From Helicobacteraceae bacterium (GTDB taxonomy: Bacteria; Campylobacterota; Campylobacteria; Campylobacterales; SZUA-545): a stretch of 14,064 bases of DNA. The stretch lies in assembly GCA_031276985.1 (NCBI GenBank), contig JAISMA010000094.1, positions 1 to 14,064 on the forward strand. The letters are read 5' to 3'. Shown here piece after piece: positions 13,481 through 14,064 of this stretch (positions within the stretch are counted from its first letter, which is position 1; each line of letters opens with the position of its first letter). A program made the translations under genes and the position numbers. The notes beneath the pieces were generated by a model. It did no database searches. It worked only from the letters and a program-made list of their open reading frames with translations, and was not told the origin of the DNA.

Positions 13481-14064
13481 ATGGAAATAAACGCGATCAA
13501 GATCGGCGCGACGCCTTACGCCGAAACGCGAACGCCATTGCGATCAAACGCCGCGACGCAGAGTTTGGCGACGGATTTAAGCCAGACGCAAAAAACGCTC
13601 AAGGCGCAAAGCGACGCGCTAAAAACCGATAACGATCGCTTTGGCGCTATAAAAACGCTGGAAAGATCGCTTAGCGATCTCAAAACCGCCGCGCTAAAGC
13701 TCAAAAACGGCGAGATCGATCGCGCCGAAGCGCAAAAAATTATCGCGGATCGCGTTGAAAATACGCGCTATAAAAACGAAAATCTTTACGAAAATTTTCC
13801 CACGCGAAACGAAGGCGCGATCAACGCGAGAGAAGGGGCGCTTTTGGGCGAAAACGTCGATGAATATCTAACGGCGATCGACGCTCTTATCAAAGACAAC
13901 GCCGAAGCGCTAAACGAGGTTAAATCGCGACTGCTTGGCGAAACGAAAAAACTTGGCGACGCGGCGCAAAAAAGTTACGAGCAAAGCGGGCTAAACGTAA
14001 TCAATCCGTCAAGCATCGTCGCAAGCACAAACGCCGATTATCTCAAAACGCAGTTTGCGAAACT
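13481..14064 (+). CDS. Sigma-54-driven helical protein, probably flagellar regulon, truncated by window end
   Basis: At least 194 residues, open to the window end. The N-terminus MEINAIKIGATPYAETR is polar with no signal peptide. Residues about 27-115 are rich in Lys, Ala, Gln, Asp and Glu with heptad-like leucines (DLSQTQKTLKAQSDALK; AIKTLERSLSDLKTAALKLK), so a coiled coil is likely, and a second helical stretch covers about 130-175 (EYLTAIDALIKDNAEALNEV). The visible end, SSIVASTNADYLKTQFAK, resembles the amphipathic ends of secreted flagellar structural proteins, but that is only an impression. AGGAG lies six bases before the ATG. The sigma-54 promoter is the best clue: RpoN in Campylobacterota serves mainly hook, basal-body and filament genes. 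No family was recognised. Confidence 0.8.
   Translation, partial: MEINAIKIGATPYAETRTPLRSNAATQSLATDLSQTQKTLKAQSDALKTDNDRFGAIKTLERSLSDLKTAALKLKNGEIDRAEAQKIIADRVENTRYKNENLYENFPTRNEGAINAREGALLGENVDEYLTAIDALIKDNAEALNEVKSRLLGETKKLGDAAQKSYEQSGLNVINPSSIVASTNADYLKTQFAK

Overview
The window looks like chromosome from an uncultured member of the Campylobacterota (Epsilonproteobacteria). The best evidence is the flagellin at 2002-3501. Its N-terminal D0/D1 sequence and its middle region follow the Campylobacter FlaA pattern, it is preceded by a textbook sigma-54 (-24/-12) promoter, and a Maf-type flagellin-modification gene follows directly. A PiT phosphate transporter with a charged C-terminal tail, AT-rich -10 boxes without clear -35 boxes, and a long poly-C tract in a surface-protein gene fit the same group. 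Codon use is rich in GCG, CGC, GCC and GAT-CGC. No transposase, integrase, CRISPR array, rRNA or tRNA was found.

Layout. 1-73: 3' end of a gene, possibly selB. 74-384: non-coding with repeat remnants and a TATAAT promoter. 385-1839: threonine synthase thrC. 1840-2001: large imperfect inverted repeat and the sigma-54 promoter. 2002-5391: two-gene unit of flagellin and Maf glycosyltransferase. 5392-6165: non-coding with dispersed palindromic repeats. 6166-8136: a cluster of small exported proteins. This comprises a lipoprotein gene interrupted by an 11-C tract (apparently frame-off), a partial paralogue of its C-terminal half with a broken signal peptide, and an unrelated small lipoprotein. 8137-8782: a second repeat-rich non-coding stretch. 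8783-9163 (minus): exported thioredoxin-fold protein, divergent from pit (9228-10823). 10873-11076: small HMA-type metal-binding protein. 11174-13018: MBL-fold alkyl sulfatase. 13023-13415 (minus): small membrane protein with a possible leaderless transcript. 13481 to the window end: a coiled-coil-like protein under a second excellent sigma-54 promoter, so probably part of the flagellar regulon.

How parts may work together. The two sigma-54 boxes place the flagellin-maf unit and the 13481 gene under the flagellar RpoN regulon. Maf is expected to add a nonulosonic acid sugar to flagellin before or during export. The most striking region is 6166-7559. There the first gene is split by a homopolymer tract whose contraction by one base (or growth by two) would restore a full 315-residue lipoprotein, and the second gene is a tandem partial copy that is also one base out of frame in its signal peptide. 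This looks like a phase-variable surface lipoprotein locus. A sequencing or assembly error in the tract is the main alternative.
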